Assembly: GCF_001544575.2 (NCBI RefSeq)
Contig: NZ_FCNY02000012.1
Coordinates: forward strand, 165,150 to 229,149
Direction: 5' to 3'
DNA: 64,000 bases
Source of the DNA: Caballeronia cordobensis
GTDB taxonomy: Bacteria > Pseudomonadota > Gammaproteobacteria > Burkholderiales > Burkholderiaceae
The notes under the pieces were generated by a model. The model did not search any database. It saw only the letters and a list, made by a program, of their open reading frames with translations, and was not told where the DNA came from. The translations under genes and the position numbers were made by a program. Position 1 is the stretch's first letter, and each line of letters begins with the position of its first letter. Positions 9,401 through 20,354 of this stretch are shown one piece after another.

Positions 9401-9843
9401 TGGACTCCGAGAAGTACGAGCTGAAGGCGTGGGACTGGAACCGGCCCGGCAACATCGTGACCGAGATCACGGCGTTGAATCGCATTCGCCGTGCGAATCC
9501 CGCCTTGCAGACGCATCTCGGCGTGAACTTCCTGCCCGCGCATAACGATCACATCCTGTTCTTCGAGAAGGCGAACGCATCGCGCGACAACGTCGTGCTC
9601 GTCGCGATCAATCTCGATCCGTTCAACGAGCAAGGCGCGGATATCGACTTGCCGTGGCAGACGCTCGAACGCTGGGGCGTACGTGAATGGGACGCGCTCG
9701 CGGTCGAAGATCAGGTGACGGGCGAACGATTCGAATGGCGCGGACGGCGTCAGCACGTGCGGCTCGACCCGCACTCGCTGCCGTTCGCGATCTGGCGCAT
9801 TGCTCCGACATGGGGCTTGCCGAAGCCGCAGCCCGAAGAGTGA
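6445..9843 (+). CDS. glgE: Alpha-1,4-glucan:maltose-1-phosphate maltosyltransferase with N-terminal GH13-like domain
   Basis: GlgE extends alpha-1,4-glucan using maltose 1-phosphate. The C-terminal part (about 450-1132) is a complete GlgE: the YEIFPRS entry motif, FDVLYFPPIHPIG, FRVDNPHTKP with nucleophile D850, and FLSEAFTRP with acid/base E879. The first ~440 residues form an additional GH13-like module (YFIDPL, LLVDIVIDRVS, FRFDAPHA with D174) in which the general-acid position reads LAWTVG (201-206), with no glutamate, so this module is probably non-catalytic. The ATG at 6445 was preferred to an upstream in-frame start at 6379 because of GGAAA before it and the family-like start. The 1132 residues compare with about 660-700 for actinobacterial GlgE. 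treS-mak, which supplies maltose 1-phosphate, follows 62 bases later. Confidence 0.95.
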   Translation: MENHQAHHAYAPRIYFIDPLLVGPLANWPAQFEHAAGLGFDHVLIGSPFVPGSNGHREAVADHHRLHPVFESDASASDGLRQLADAAKKHKLTLLVDIVIDRVSAEGGLYGENKHWFQPFESADARLDPRKPPRQRDVAWANFADGEAAHHLTEWWARELSLLADAGVGGFRFDAPHAVPAHVWRRLGAAVREKHPETRWLAWTVGVTRHDLHGLADAAFDAVFSSTRWWDFKSAWLFDEHAALARIAAPIAFPEDPFGARLIGDLSDTSDTALVERAYARALDTAAALGTGIMVPMGFEYGVGLPMSPQYGIAAEYERAKNEKRIDLTARIRRANDLQRNIGTLSSVGELRSLTGAGTPYAAVIRADGGDLRHSENAVLAIVNPDLVAPVHVDTLHLLESVPGNYTRFALIDDAMGRAERLAPFSLKAGEVRLFRAEAEPYILLAQPQVKRGAKAADKKAVADAITAPRVSIESVTPSVDHGRFPAKRIVGEAVEIQAAIFAEGHDKIAASVQWRAADETVWHEAPMHAVQPAGLDLWSTRIPLERVGRHEFVVMAWRDDYASLVDHMQKKLKANQTVELEVEEAKHLFALILAEVKTADDPDADSKPLEKIVQEFTKAEDARKLELVLAPATAKAVAAARHRPFLSRDPVVYRIDSERAAARFASWYEIFPRSMSDDVNRHGTFIDVIGKMPRIREMGFDVLYFPPIHPIGVANRKGKNNTLTAQPGDVGSPYAIGGKEGGHDALHPELGNFDDFKRMLEAAHEHGLEIALDFAVQCSPDHPWLKAHPTWFAWRPDGTLRYAENPPKKYQDIVNPDFYAQDAKPDLWIALRDVFLHWIAAGVRIFRVDNPHTKPFPFWEWAIGDVRARHPDVIFLSEAFTRPRVMNRLAKLGFSQSYTYFTWRESKRDFIDYMHDLTQTDAKDYFRPNFFVNTPDINPRFLQSSGRPGFVIRAALAATLSGLWGVYSGFELCESAALPNSEEYLDSEKYELKAWDWNRPGNIVTEITALNRIRRANPALQTHLGVNFLPAHNDHILFFEKANASRDNVVLVAINLDPFNEQGADIDLPWQTLERWGVREWDALAVEDQVTGERFEWRGRRQHVRLDPHSLPFAIWRIAPTWGLPKPQPEE

Positions 9844-9905
9844 CGGATGCACGAGGCGTGATTCATCGACGTACGAAAGCACACCAAGAACATTGGAGCG
9901 AAACC

Positions 9906-12900
9906 GTGGATACAAGGGTGAAGCGCAACAAGAAGGCGTCGGTTCTCAGCGACGATCCGCTCTGGTACAAGGACGCGATCATCTATCAGGTTCACATCAA
10001 GTCATTCTTCGATGCGAACAACGACGGCATCGGCGATTTTCCCGGCCTGCTCGCGAAACTCGACTACATCGCGGAACTGGGCGTCGATGCGATCTGGCTG
10101 CTGCCGTTCTATCCATCGCCGCGCCGCGACGACGGCTACGACATTGCCGATTACCGCAACGTGCATCCGGACTACGGCACGATCGCGGACGTGAAACGCT
10201 TCATCCAGGAAGCGCACGCGCGCGGCATACGCGTGATCACCGAGCTCGTCATCAATCACACGTCGGATCAGCATCCGTGGTTTCAGCGCGCGCGGCATGC
10301 AAAGCCGGGCTCGGCGCATCGCAACTATTACGTGTGGTCCGACACGGACAAGAAGTACGAAGAGACGCGCATCATCTTCATCGACACGGAGCCGTCCAAC
10401 TGGACGCACGATCCGGTCGCGGGCCAGTACTACTGGCATCGTTTCTATTCGCACCAGCCCGATCTGAACTTCGACAATCCCGCCGTGCTCAAGGAAGTGC
10501 TTTCGGTGATGCGCTTCTGGCTCGACATGGGTATCGACGGGCTGCGGCTGGATGCGGTGCCGTATCTCGTCGAGCGCGAAGGCACGAATAACGAGAATCT
10601 GCCCGAAACGCATGACATTCTGAAGAAGATTCGCGCGACGATCGACGCGGAGTATCCGAACCGCATGCTGCTCGCGGAAGCGAATCAGTGGCCGGAAGAC
10701 GTGAAGGAGTATTTCGGCGACGAAGACGAATGCCACATGGCGTTCCACTTCCCGCTGATGCCGCGCATCTACATGTCGATCGCGAGCGAAGACCGCTTTC
10801 CGATCACCGACATCATGCGGCAGACGCCGGATCTCGGCACCACGAATCAATGGGCGATCTTCCTGCGCAACCACGACGAGCTCACGCTCGAAATGGTCAC
10901 GGACTCCGAGCGCGATTACCTGTGGAACACGTATGCGAGCGATCGCCGCGCGCGTCTGAACCTGGGCATTCGCCGCCGTCTCGCACCGCTGATGGAGCGC
11001 GACAGAAGGCGCATCGAACTGATCAACTCGCTCCTGCTGTCGATGCCGGGCACGCCGGTCATCTATTACGGCGACGAGCTCGGCATGGGCGACAACATTC
11101 ACCTCGGCGACCGCGATGGCGTGCGCACGCCGATGCAATGGTCGTCCGACCGCAACGGCGGCTTCTCGCGCGCCGACCCGGAACAGCTCGTGTTGCCGCC
11201 CGTGATGGGCTCGCTCTACGGCTATGACGCGGTGAACGTCGAATCGCAGAGCCGCGATCCGCATTCGCTGCTCAACTGGACGCGCAGGATGCTCGCGGTG
11301 CGCCGCTCGACGCACGCATTCGGACGCGGCACGATCCGTTTCCTGCGGCCCGCGAATCGCAAGATCCTGGCTTACGTGCGCGAGCTCGAAGGCCATCCGC
11401 CCATTCTGTGCGTTGCGAATCTTTCGCGCGCGCCGCAGGCGGTGGAACTCGACCTGTCGGAATTCGAGAACTCGGTGCCGCTCGAAATGACCGCCGATTC
11501 GCCCTTCCCGGCCATCGGCAAGCTCACGTATCTGCTGACCTTCCCGCCCTACGGCTTTCTGTGGTTCCAGCTTTGCCCCGGCAACCTGCGGCCCGCGTGG
11601 GCGCAGGCGCCTTCCGAACAGTTGCCCGAATTCGTGACGATGGTGATTCGCGCGGGCCAGACCGGACCGACGCCGGAGAACGTGCGGCTGCTCGAATCGG
11701 AAGTGCTGCCGAATTACCTGAGCAAGCGCCGCTGGTTCGCATCGAAGGATCAGAAGCTGCACGCGGTGCGCCTCGCCGCATTGACGACGATCGAAGGCGC
11801 GGGCTTCGCGTTCACCGAGATCGAAGCGGACGTCGGCGATCATTGCGAGCGCTATGTGCTGCCGCTTTCCATCGCGTGGGGCACGGAAACGACTTCGCCG
11901 CTCTACATGCAGCTTGCCCTGGCGCGCGTGCGGCGCAACCGCAACATCGGCCATCTCACCGATGCCTTCGCTGTGCCGCAATTCACCTACGGCGTGCTGC
12001 GCGGACTGAAGTCGCGCGCCGTCGTGCCGACCGTGCAGAAGAGCGAGATCCGCTTTATTCCGACCGCGCGTCTCGACGAACTCAACTTCTATCCCGCCGA
12101 TCCGCCCGAAATCCGCTGGCTCGCGGCCGAGCAAAGCAATAGCTCCCTCGTGATCGCGGACAAGATCGTGCTCAAGCTCGTGCGGCGCGTCGTCGGCGGC
12201 ATTCATCCGGAAGCGGAGATGAGCCGCTATCTGACGCAGCTCGGCTATGCGAACACCGGGCCGCTGTATGGCGAAGTGGTGCGCGTCGATCCGCAGGGCG
12301 TGCCGCATACGCTCGTCATCCTGCAGGGCTACATCGACAATCAGGGCGATGCGTGGAACTACGCGCTCGACTATCTGCGCCGCACCGTCGATGAACTCGC
12401 CGTCGCGGTCGAGCCCGACGAGCATCAGCATGAACGCGACGTGCAAGCCGAAGGTTTCCAGGGCTACGGCAATATCGCGGGCATCATCGGCAAGCGGCTG
12501 GGTGAACTGCACGTGGCGCTCGCATCGCCGACGGAAGACGAAGCGTTTTCGCCGCAACGCGCATCGCACGACGACGTGAAGGGCTGGATCGACGGCACGC
12601 TCGCGCTGCTCAACTCCGCGCTCGATATCCTCGCCAACAAGATGAGCGAATTCGGCGAGCACGAGCGCTTCCTCGCGCAAAGCCTGCTCGATCGTCGCGA
12701 CATGCTCGTCGATGCCGTGAAGAAGCTCGTCGCGCCCGGCGCGGATGCGCTGTGCATTCGCATTCATGGCGATTTCCATCTCGGCCAGGTGTTGATGGCG
12801 CAGGGCGACGCGTATCTGATCGACTTCGAAGGCGAGCCCGCGCGCGCCCTCGACGAGCGCCGCAGAAAGACGAGCCCCCTGCGCGATGTGGCAGGCCTCT

Positions 12901-13278
12901 TGCGTTCGCTGTCGTATGCGAGCGCGGCGGCGCAATCGACCACGGAGAACGCGCCCGCGCAGACGGCGGACCGCAAGCGCGCATTGTTCGAGCGGCTGCG
13001 CGCGTTCGCCGAGGAGAGCTTCTTGCGGGAGTACATGGCGGCGATCGCATCGTCGCCGGAAATCATCGCGGCCGAAGACGTGCTTCAACCGTTGCTCGAT
13101 CTCTTCCTGATCGAAAAGGCCGCTTACGAAATCCGCTACGAAGCAGCGAACCGGCCGACCTGGATCGGCCTTCCGTTGCGGGGTCTCGCGTCGCTCGCGA
13201 GCCGCTTGCTCGGCGACACGGGCGAGCCGCCCGCGCCCGGCACGCGGCCCGTGTTCGGAGCAACCAAGGACAATCCGG

Positions 13279-13304
<26 letters not shown>
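9906..13304 (+). CDS. treS: Trehalose synthase-maltokinase fusion (TreS-Mak/Pep2)
   Basis: A 1132-residue bifunctional protein. The N-terminal GH13 domain (about 15-560) isomerises trehalose and maltose: WYKDAIIYQVHIKSFFD, GLRLDAVPY with nucleophile D216, LLAEANQW with E258, and LRNHDELTLEM. The C-terminal part (about 590-1110) is a maltokinase with an aminoglycoside-kinase-like fold: VLPNYLSKRRWFASK, the catalytic HGDFHLGQ (D956) and the metal-binding LIDFEGEP. It phosphorylates maltose to maltose 1-phosphate, the GlgE substrate. The GTG start at 9906 has GGAG seven bases before it. The fusion ties the two steps of the TreS-Mak route into one protein. The gene's last 26 bases overlap glgB. 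Confidence 0.96.
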
Positions 13305-15516
<2,212 letters not shown>

Positions 15517-15537
15517 TGGGTTTGGTTTTTTTGTCGC

Positions 15538-16124
15538 TGGTCCCGTTTTGGTGTCGGTCTATTAGCACTGCCCCTGTGCGGGGCGGCACCTACTTTCTTT
15601 GCTGCTGCAAAGAAAGTAGGCAAAGAAAGCAGCTTTTCAGGCCCGCGGTCACACGCAGTTTGGCCATGCTTGCCAGCCCGCGGTGGCACTCGCCTAAAGA
15701 GTGCCCCCAAAGGCCCTATCGGACTTGGATCGCGCACGGTCCGACGAGCTAGTACGCAAAGGACGCTGGGGCAGCACGAAAGAGTTCCGGCACAGCGCTA
15801 CGCGCTGCCGTGGGGCATGCAGGGGAAACCCACGCATACCCGATTGACCCATCGGCCGCGAAGCGGGCTGGAACTCGAAATGGCTGTACCAATGCATTGA
15901 GTGGCGCGATGTGACCGACCGTGCGCGATCCAAGCCCGATGGGTCCTTCGAGGGCACTCTTTAGGCGAGGGCCGTTCCCCGAGGAGAATAGTGGCCAAAC
16001 TGCGTGTGACCGCGGGCGGTGACAAAGCTGCTTTCTTTGGTGACTTTCTTTGCAGCAGCAAAGAAAGTTACCCCCGCCCCGGGGAGGGGCAGTGCTAATA
16101 AACCAACAACAAAGCAAGTTCCAC
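15538..16124. repeat. Palindromic element R1 (~590 bp)
   Basis: A non-coding element whose two ends are reverse complements of each other over about 200 bases. The tips read TATTAGCACTGCCCC on the left and GGGGCAGTGCTAATA on the right. Each arm carries a hairpin: 15589-15602 with 15607-15620 (14 perfect pairs, loop TGCT), and 16039-16053 with 16058-16072 (15 pairs if one G-T wobble is allowed). The middle ~190 bases are not self-complementary but match the middle of R2 in inverted orientation. It fills the gap between glgB and glgX. There is no transposase, and short open frames inside it are probably fortuitous. Confidence 0.85.
16093..16101 (+). promoter_or_regulatory. Possible extended -10 promoter at the right tip of R1, facing glgX
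   Basis: TGCTAATAA fits an extended -10 (TGn plus TAATAA) 85 bases before the glgX ATG. The only sequence between it and the gene is a GAACC repeat and A-rich DNA, so a promoter for glgX-treZ-malQ-treY either lies here or transcription comes through R1 from glgB. No good -35 box is seen. Confidence 0.35.
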
Positions 16125-16154
16125 GAACCGAACCGAACCGAACCGAAACGAAAA
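16125..16154 (+). repeat. Short tandem repeat (GAACC)4 plus two variant units
   Basis: Four exact GAACC units (16125-16144) are followed by GAAAC and GAAAA, directly abutting R1 and ending 31 bases before the glgX start codon. R2 is bordered at the equivalent place by three CGAAAA units (26154-26171). Confidence 0.8.
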
Positions 16155-16185
16155 CCAAAACACCCGAAGCCAAAAGGCAAAAAAA

Positions 16186-18411
16186 ATGGCAAATGCACTT
16201 CCGGAAAAGTTGCTCCCGGGCGCCCCCTACCCGCTCGGAGCCAACTGGGACGGTCTGGGCGTCAACTTCGCCGTGTTCTCCTCGAATGCCCACCGCATCG
16301 AGGTATGCCTCTTCGACAGCACCGGCCGCAAGGAGCTGATGCGCTTCGACCTGCCGGAATGCACCGACGAAATCTGGCACGGCTACCTGCCAGGCGCGCA
16401 CCCCGGCACGGTCTACGGCTTCCGCGCCCACGGCCCCTATCAGCCGCAATACGGGCATCGCTTCAATCCGCACAAACTGCTCCTCGATCCCTACGCGAAA
16501 AAGCTCGTCGGCCCCTGGCGATGGTCCGACGCCCTCTTCGGCTATCGCGTGCATTCGAACCGGCTCGACATGTCGATGGATCGCCGCGACTCCGCACCCG
16601 CGATGCCAAAATGTATCGTCACCGACGACGCCTTCGACTGGTCCCGCGACGTGCGCCCCGATACGCCCTGGGGCGAAACCATCGTCTACGAAACGCACGT
16701 GCGCGGCACATCGATGATGCGCGACGACATTCGCCAGCACGAACGCGGCTCCTTCGCCGCGCTCTCGTCGCCGTGGTTCATCGAGCATCTGCAAAAGCTC
16801 GGCATCACCGCCGTCGAATTCCTGCCGGTGCACGCGTTTCTCAACGACCGCTTTCTCGTCGAACGCAGCCTGCGCAATTACTGGGGCTATAACACCGCGG
16901 CCTTCTTCGCGCCGGAACCCACGTATCTGTCGACGCACCGGCTCAACGAAATGCGCATCGCCGTGCGCCAGCTTCACGCAGCCGGCATCGAAGTATTCCT
17001 CGATGTCGTCTATAACCATACGTGCGAAGGCAATGAACTCGGGCCCACGGTCTCGTGGCGCGGCCTCGACAACGCGAGCTATTACCGCCTGATCCCCGGC
17101 GACGAACGCCACTACATCAACGAGACCGGTTGCGGCAATACGCTCAACCTGTCGCATCCGCGCGTGCTGCAAATGGTGATGGACTCGCTGCGTTACTGGT
17201 GCACCGCGTTCAATATCGACGGCTTTCGTTTCGATCTCGGCGTGACGCTCGGCCGCGAAGGCCACGGCTTCGATCCCGGCTCCGGCTTCTTCGACGCCGT
17301 CCGGCAAGATCCGGTCCTCTCCACGCGCAAGCTCATCTCCGAGCCGTGGGACATCGGACCGGATGGCTATCAGGTCGGCAATCATCCGCCGGGCTTCGCC
17401 GAATGGAACGACAAGTATCGCGATGGCGTGCGGCGCTTCTGGCGCGGCGACTCCGGCATGCGGCCCGATCTCGCCGCGCGTCTCACCGGCTCCGCCGAGC
17501 TCTTCAACCGGCGCTTCCGGAAACCGTGGGCGTCGGTGAACTTCGTCGCGTCACATGACGGCTTCACACTCGCCGATGTCACCGCGTACACGCACAAGCA
17601 CAACGAAGCGAACCAGGAAGGCAACAACGACGGCCACAACGAGAATTGCAGCGCGAACTGGGGCGTGGAAGGCCCGACCGACGACCCCGCGATCCTCGAA
17701 TTGCGCGCGCGTCTCGCCCGCTCGATGATCGCGACGACGCTGCTGTCGCTCGGCACGCCGATGCTGCTCGCCGGCGACGAATTCGGCCGCACGCAACACG
17801 GCAACAACAACGCCTATTGCCAGGACAACGAGATATCCTGGCTCGACTGGGACATCGCAAAGAGCCCGCAAGGCGTCGTGATGACCGAGTTCGTCGCGAG
17901 AGTTATTGCGCTGCGCAAAAAATACCCGGTGCTGCGCGAAACGCGCTTTCTCTACGGCGACCGCGAAGTGCTGCCGGGACTCTACGATGTGAGCTGGTTC
18001 GATGAACGCGGCGAAGCGCTCGCGATCGAAGCATGGCAGGACCCCGAGGGCCGCGCGCTCACGCTGCGGCGCGCCGGCCCCGGCGTCGACGGTGAAATCG
18101 ATGTGCTGCTGCTCATGTTCAACGCATCGTCGCAAACGCTCGTGTTCATGCCGCCCGCGCCGCACTTGGAATGGAATGTGCTCCTGGATAGCGCGGAGCC
18201 CGATTCGGTGACGCGCCCGCTCGTCGGAAGCGAGCTCGAGCTGGCCGCGCACAGCATCGTCGTGCTGCTGGCCGAGCCCACCGGCGAGGCCGACTGGCAG
18301 GCAGTCTGGATGGCGGGCGCGCATCAGGGGCCGCGTCTTCTGACGGCGCTGCCGCCCGATCCCGGCACGATGACCTCGCATCGTCCGCACGAAACCGATT
18401 CACCACACTGA
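16186..18411 (+). CDS. glgX: Glycogen debranching enzyme (isoamylase type)
   Basis: A 741-residue GH13 debranching enzyme that hydrolyses alpha-1,6 linkages. An N-terminal CBM48 region (YPLGANWDGLGVNFAVFSSNA) is followed by the barrel with FLDVVYNHTCEGNE, FRFDLGVTLGRE (nucleophile D350), LISEPWDIGPDGYQVG (acid/base E386) and FVASHDGFTLADV. It starts at ATG 16186, with AAGG upstream. It heads a compact operon with treZ, malQ and treY. The TreX/TreY/TreZ arrangement known from other bacteria suggests that it trims glucan for trehalose production. Only 61 bases of low-complexity DNA separate it from R1. Confidence 0.95.
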   Translation: MANALPEKLLPGAPYPLGANWDGLGVNFAVFSSNAHRIEVCLFDSTGRKELMRFDLPECTDEIWHGYLPGAHPGTVYGFRAHGPYQPQYGHRFNPHKLLLDPYAKKLVGPWRWSDALFGYRVHSNRLDMSMDRRDSAPAMPKCIVTDDAFDWSRDVRPDTPWGETIVYETHVRGTSMMRDDIRQHERGSFAALSSPWFIEHLQKLGITAVEFLPVHAFLNDRFLVERSLRNYWGYNTAAFFAPEPTYLSTHRLNEMRIAVRQLHAAGIEVFLDVVYNHTCEGNELGPTVSWRGLDNASYYRLIPGDERHYINETGCGNTLNLSHPRVLQMVMDSLRYWCTAFNIDGFRFDLGVTLGREGHGFDPGSGFFDAVRQDPVLSTRKLISEPWDIGPDGYQVGNHPPGFAEWNDKYRDGVRRFWRGDSGMRPDLAARLTGSAELFNRRFRKPWASVNFVASHDGFTLADVTAYTHKHNEANQEGNNDGHNENCSANWGVEGPTDDPAILELRARLARSMIATTLLSLGTPMLLAGDEFGRTQHGNNNAYCQDNEISWLDWDIAKSPQGVVMTEFVARVIALRKKYPVLRETRFLYGDREVLPGLYDVSWFDERGEALAIEAWQDPEGRALTLRRAGPGVDGEIDVLLLMFNASSQTLVFMPPAPHLEWNVLLDSAEPDSVTRPLVGSELELAAHSIVVLLAEPTGEADWQAVWMAGAHQGPRLLTALPPDPGTMTSHRPHETDSPH

Positions 18412-18458
18412 CGCACACCAGCGAGTTCGCCGAAACCGCAGCATTGAGGCAGGAAATC

Positions 18459-20354
18459 ATGTCCGAACGTCCGATCGATCCGCACAAGCATCATCATGCG
18501 TATTGCCTTCCTTTCGGCGCTCATCTGACGGGCGCCGTGCGCGAGAATCCGCGCACGCGCTTCCGCTTCTGGGCGCCATCGCGCGAATCCGTGCAAGTGG
18601 AGATCGAGCGCGCGGGCGGCGCGCCCGAACTCATCGACATGGAAGCGACCGGCGACGGCTGGTTCGAAGCCGAAGCCGACGGCGGCGCGGGCACGCTCTA
18701 CCGTTACCGCCTCGACGAACATCTCGCGGTGCCCGACCCGGCCTCGCGCTTTCAGCCGCAGGACGTGCACGGCCCGAGCGAAGTCATCGACCCGCGCGCG
18801 TATCGCTGGACGCATACCAACTGGCACGGCCGGCCGTGGGAAGAAACCGTGCTGTACGAACTGCACGTCGGCGCGATGGGCGGCTATGCAGGCGTGACCG
18901 CGCGCCTCGCCGAACTCGCGCAACTCGGCGTGACCGCCATCGAGCTGATGCCGCTCAACGATTTTTCCGGCACGCGCAACTGGGGCTACGACGGCGTGCT
19001 GCCCTACGCGCCCGACTCGTCGTATGGCCGTCCCGAAGAACTGAAACAGCTCGTCGATACCGCGCACGGTCTCGGCCTGATGGTGTTTCTCGATGTCGTC
19101 TACAACCATTTCGGGCCGGACGGCAACTATCTGCATGCTTACGCGAAGCCGTTTTTCCGCGAAGGCGTGCATACGCCGTGGGGTCCGGCGATCGATTTCG
19201 AGCGTCCGCAAGTACGCGATTTGTTCTTCGACAATGCGCTTTACTGGCTCAACGAATATCGTTTCGATGGCCTGCGCCTCGACGCGGTGCACGCGATCAA
19301 CGACGACGAATGGCTGCGCGAACTCGCGCATCGCGTGCGTAGCTCCGTCGAGGCGAGCCGTCACGTGCACCTCGTGCTGGAGAACGAGCACAACACCGCG
19401 AATCTGCTGGAAACCCATTTCGACGCGCAATGGAACGACGACGCGCACAACACGCTGCACGTCCTCCTGACGGGCGAAAACGAGAGCTACTACGGCGCGT
19501 ATTGCGACAAGCCCATCGAGAAGCTCGCGCGCATTCTGAAGGAAGGCTTCGCCTATCAGGGCGATCCGTCGCCGATCCACGAGGGCAAGCCGCGCGGCGA
19601 GAAAAGCGCGCATCTGCCGCCGACGCGCTTCGTGATGTTTCTGCAGAATCACGATCAGATCGGCAACCGCGCGATGGGCGATCGCCTGCGCTCGCTGACC
19701 GACGACGAAGCGCTCTACGCCGCGACCGGTCTGCTGCTTCTCTCGCCGCAGATTCCGCTGCTTTTCATGGAAGAACAATACGGCTCGAAGCAGCCGTTTC
19801 TCTTCTTCACCGACTATCACGATCAGCTCGCCGATGCGGTGCGCGAAGGCCGTCGCAAGGAGTTCGCGAAGTTCTCCGCGTTCACCGACGAAAAGCGCCG
19901 CGCGCACATTCCCGACCCGAACGACAAGAAGACGTTCGAGATGTCCTCGCCCAAAATCAGCGACACGCAGGACGCGGATCGGCTCGCATGGCTGCACTTC
20001 TACCGGTCGGCGCTGACGGTGCGCGCGAAACTCATCACGCCGCGTTTGAAGGGCGCGAAATCGCTCGGCACGCGCGTGCTCGGCGACAAGGCGCTCATCG
20101 CGCGCTGGAAGCTCGGCGACGGCGAAACGCTCTCCATCGCGCTCAATCTCGGCGATGCGGCCCTCGCGCTCGACGACACGCCGCCGGGCAAGATCATCTT
20201 CGAGACGCCGGCGCGCGCACAGGACACGGCAAGCCGCGGCGAACTCGGCGGCCGCACCTTGCTCGCGTGGCTCACCGGCGACGTGAACGACTATGCGCTC
20301 GCGCACGACGCGCGCCGCTTCGAACCGGCATCGGCCGAAGGGAAAGCCTCGTGA
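18459..20354 (+). CDS. treZ: Malto-oligosyltrehalose trehalohydrolase
   Basis: A 631-residue GH13 enzyme that releases trehalose from maltooligosyltrehalose, the second step of the TreY-TreZ route. It has an N-terminal beta domain (TRFRFWAPSRESVQVEIERAG), ETVLYELHVG, IELMPLNDFSGTRNWGYDGV, GLRLDAVHAINDD (nucleophile D275), LVLENEHN (acid/base E308) and FLQNHDQIGNRAMGDR, which is typical for TreZ. The ATG at 18459 with AGGA just before it was preferred to a TTG 15 bases upstream. Its stop overlaps the GTG start of malQ (GTGA), so the two are translationally coupled. Confidence 0.95.
   Translation: MSERPIDPHKHHHAYCLPFGAHLTGAVRENPRTRFRFWAPSRESVQVEIERAGGAPELIDMEATGDGWFEAEADGGAGTLYRYRLDEHLAVPDPASRFQPQDVHGPSEVIDPRAYRWTHTNWHGRPWEETVLYELHVGAMGGYAGVTARLAELAQLGVTAIELMPLNDFSGTRNWGYDGVLPYAPDSSYGRPEELKQLVDTAHGLGLMVFLDVVYNHFGPDGNYLHAYAKPFFREGVHTPWGPAIDFERPQVRDLFFDNALYWLNEYRFDGLRLDAVHAINDDEWLRELAHRVRSSVEASRHVHLVLENEHNTANLLETHFDAQWNDDAHNTLHVLLTGENESYYGAYCDKPIEKLARILKEGFAYQGDPSPIHEGKPRGEKSAHLPPTRFVMFLQNHDQIGNRAMGDRLRSLTDDEALYAATGLLLLSPQIPLLFMEEQYGSKQPFLFFTDYHDQLADAVREGRRKEFAKFSAFTDEKRRAHIPDPNDKKTFEMSSPKISDTQDADRLAWLHFYRSALTVRAKLITPRLKGAKSLGTRVLGDKALIARWKLGDGETLSIALNLGDAALALDDTPPGKIIFETPARAQDTASRGELGGRTLLAWLTGDVNDYALAHDARRFEPASAEGKAS

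Noticed and set aside
7117..9915. A 932-residue open frame on the minus strand opposite glgE
   Set aside because: It is rich in Arg, Ala and His, has no recognisable motif and mirrors a strongly coding plus-strand gene; long antisense frames are usual in this GC-rich DNA.
15538..16124. R1 (and R2) as a classical insertion sequence
   Set aside because: No transposase-sized frame is present and the inverted repeats make up most of the element; no clear target duplication was seen.
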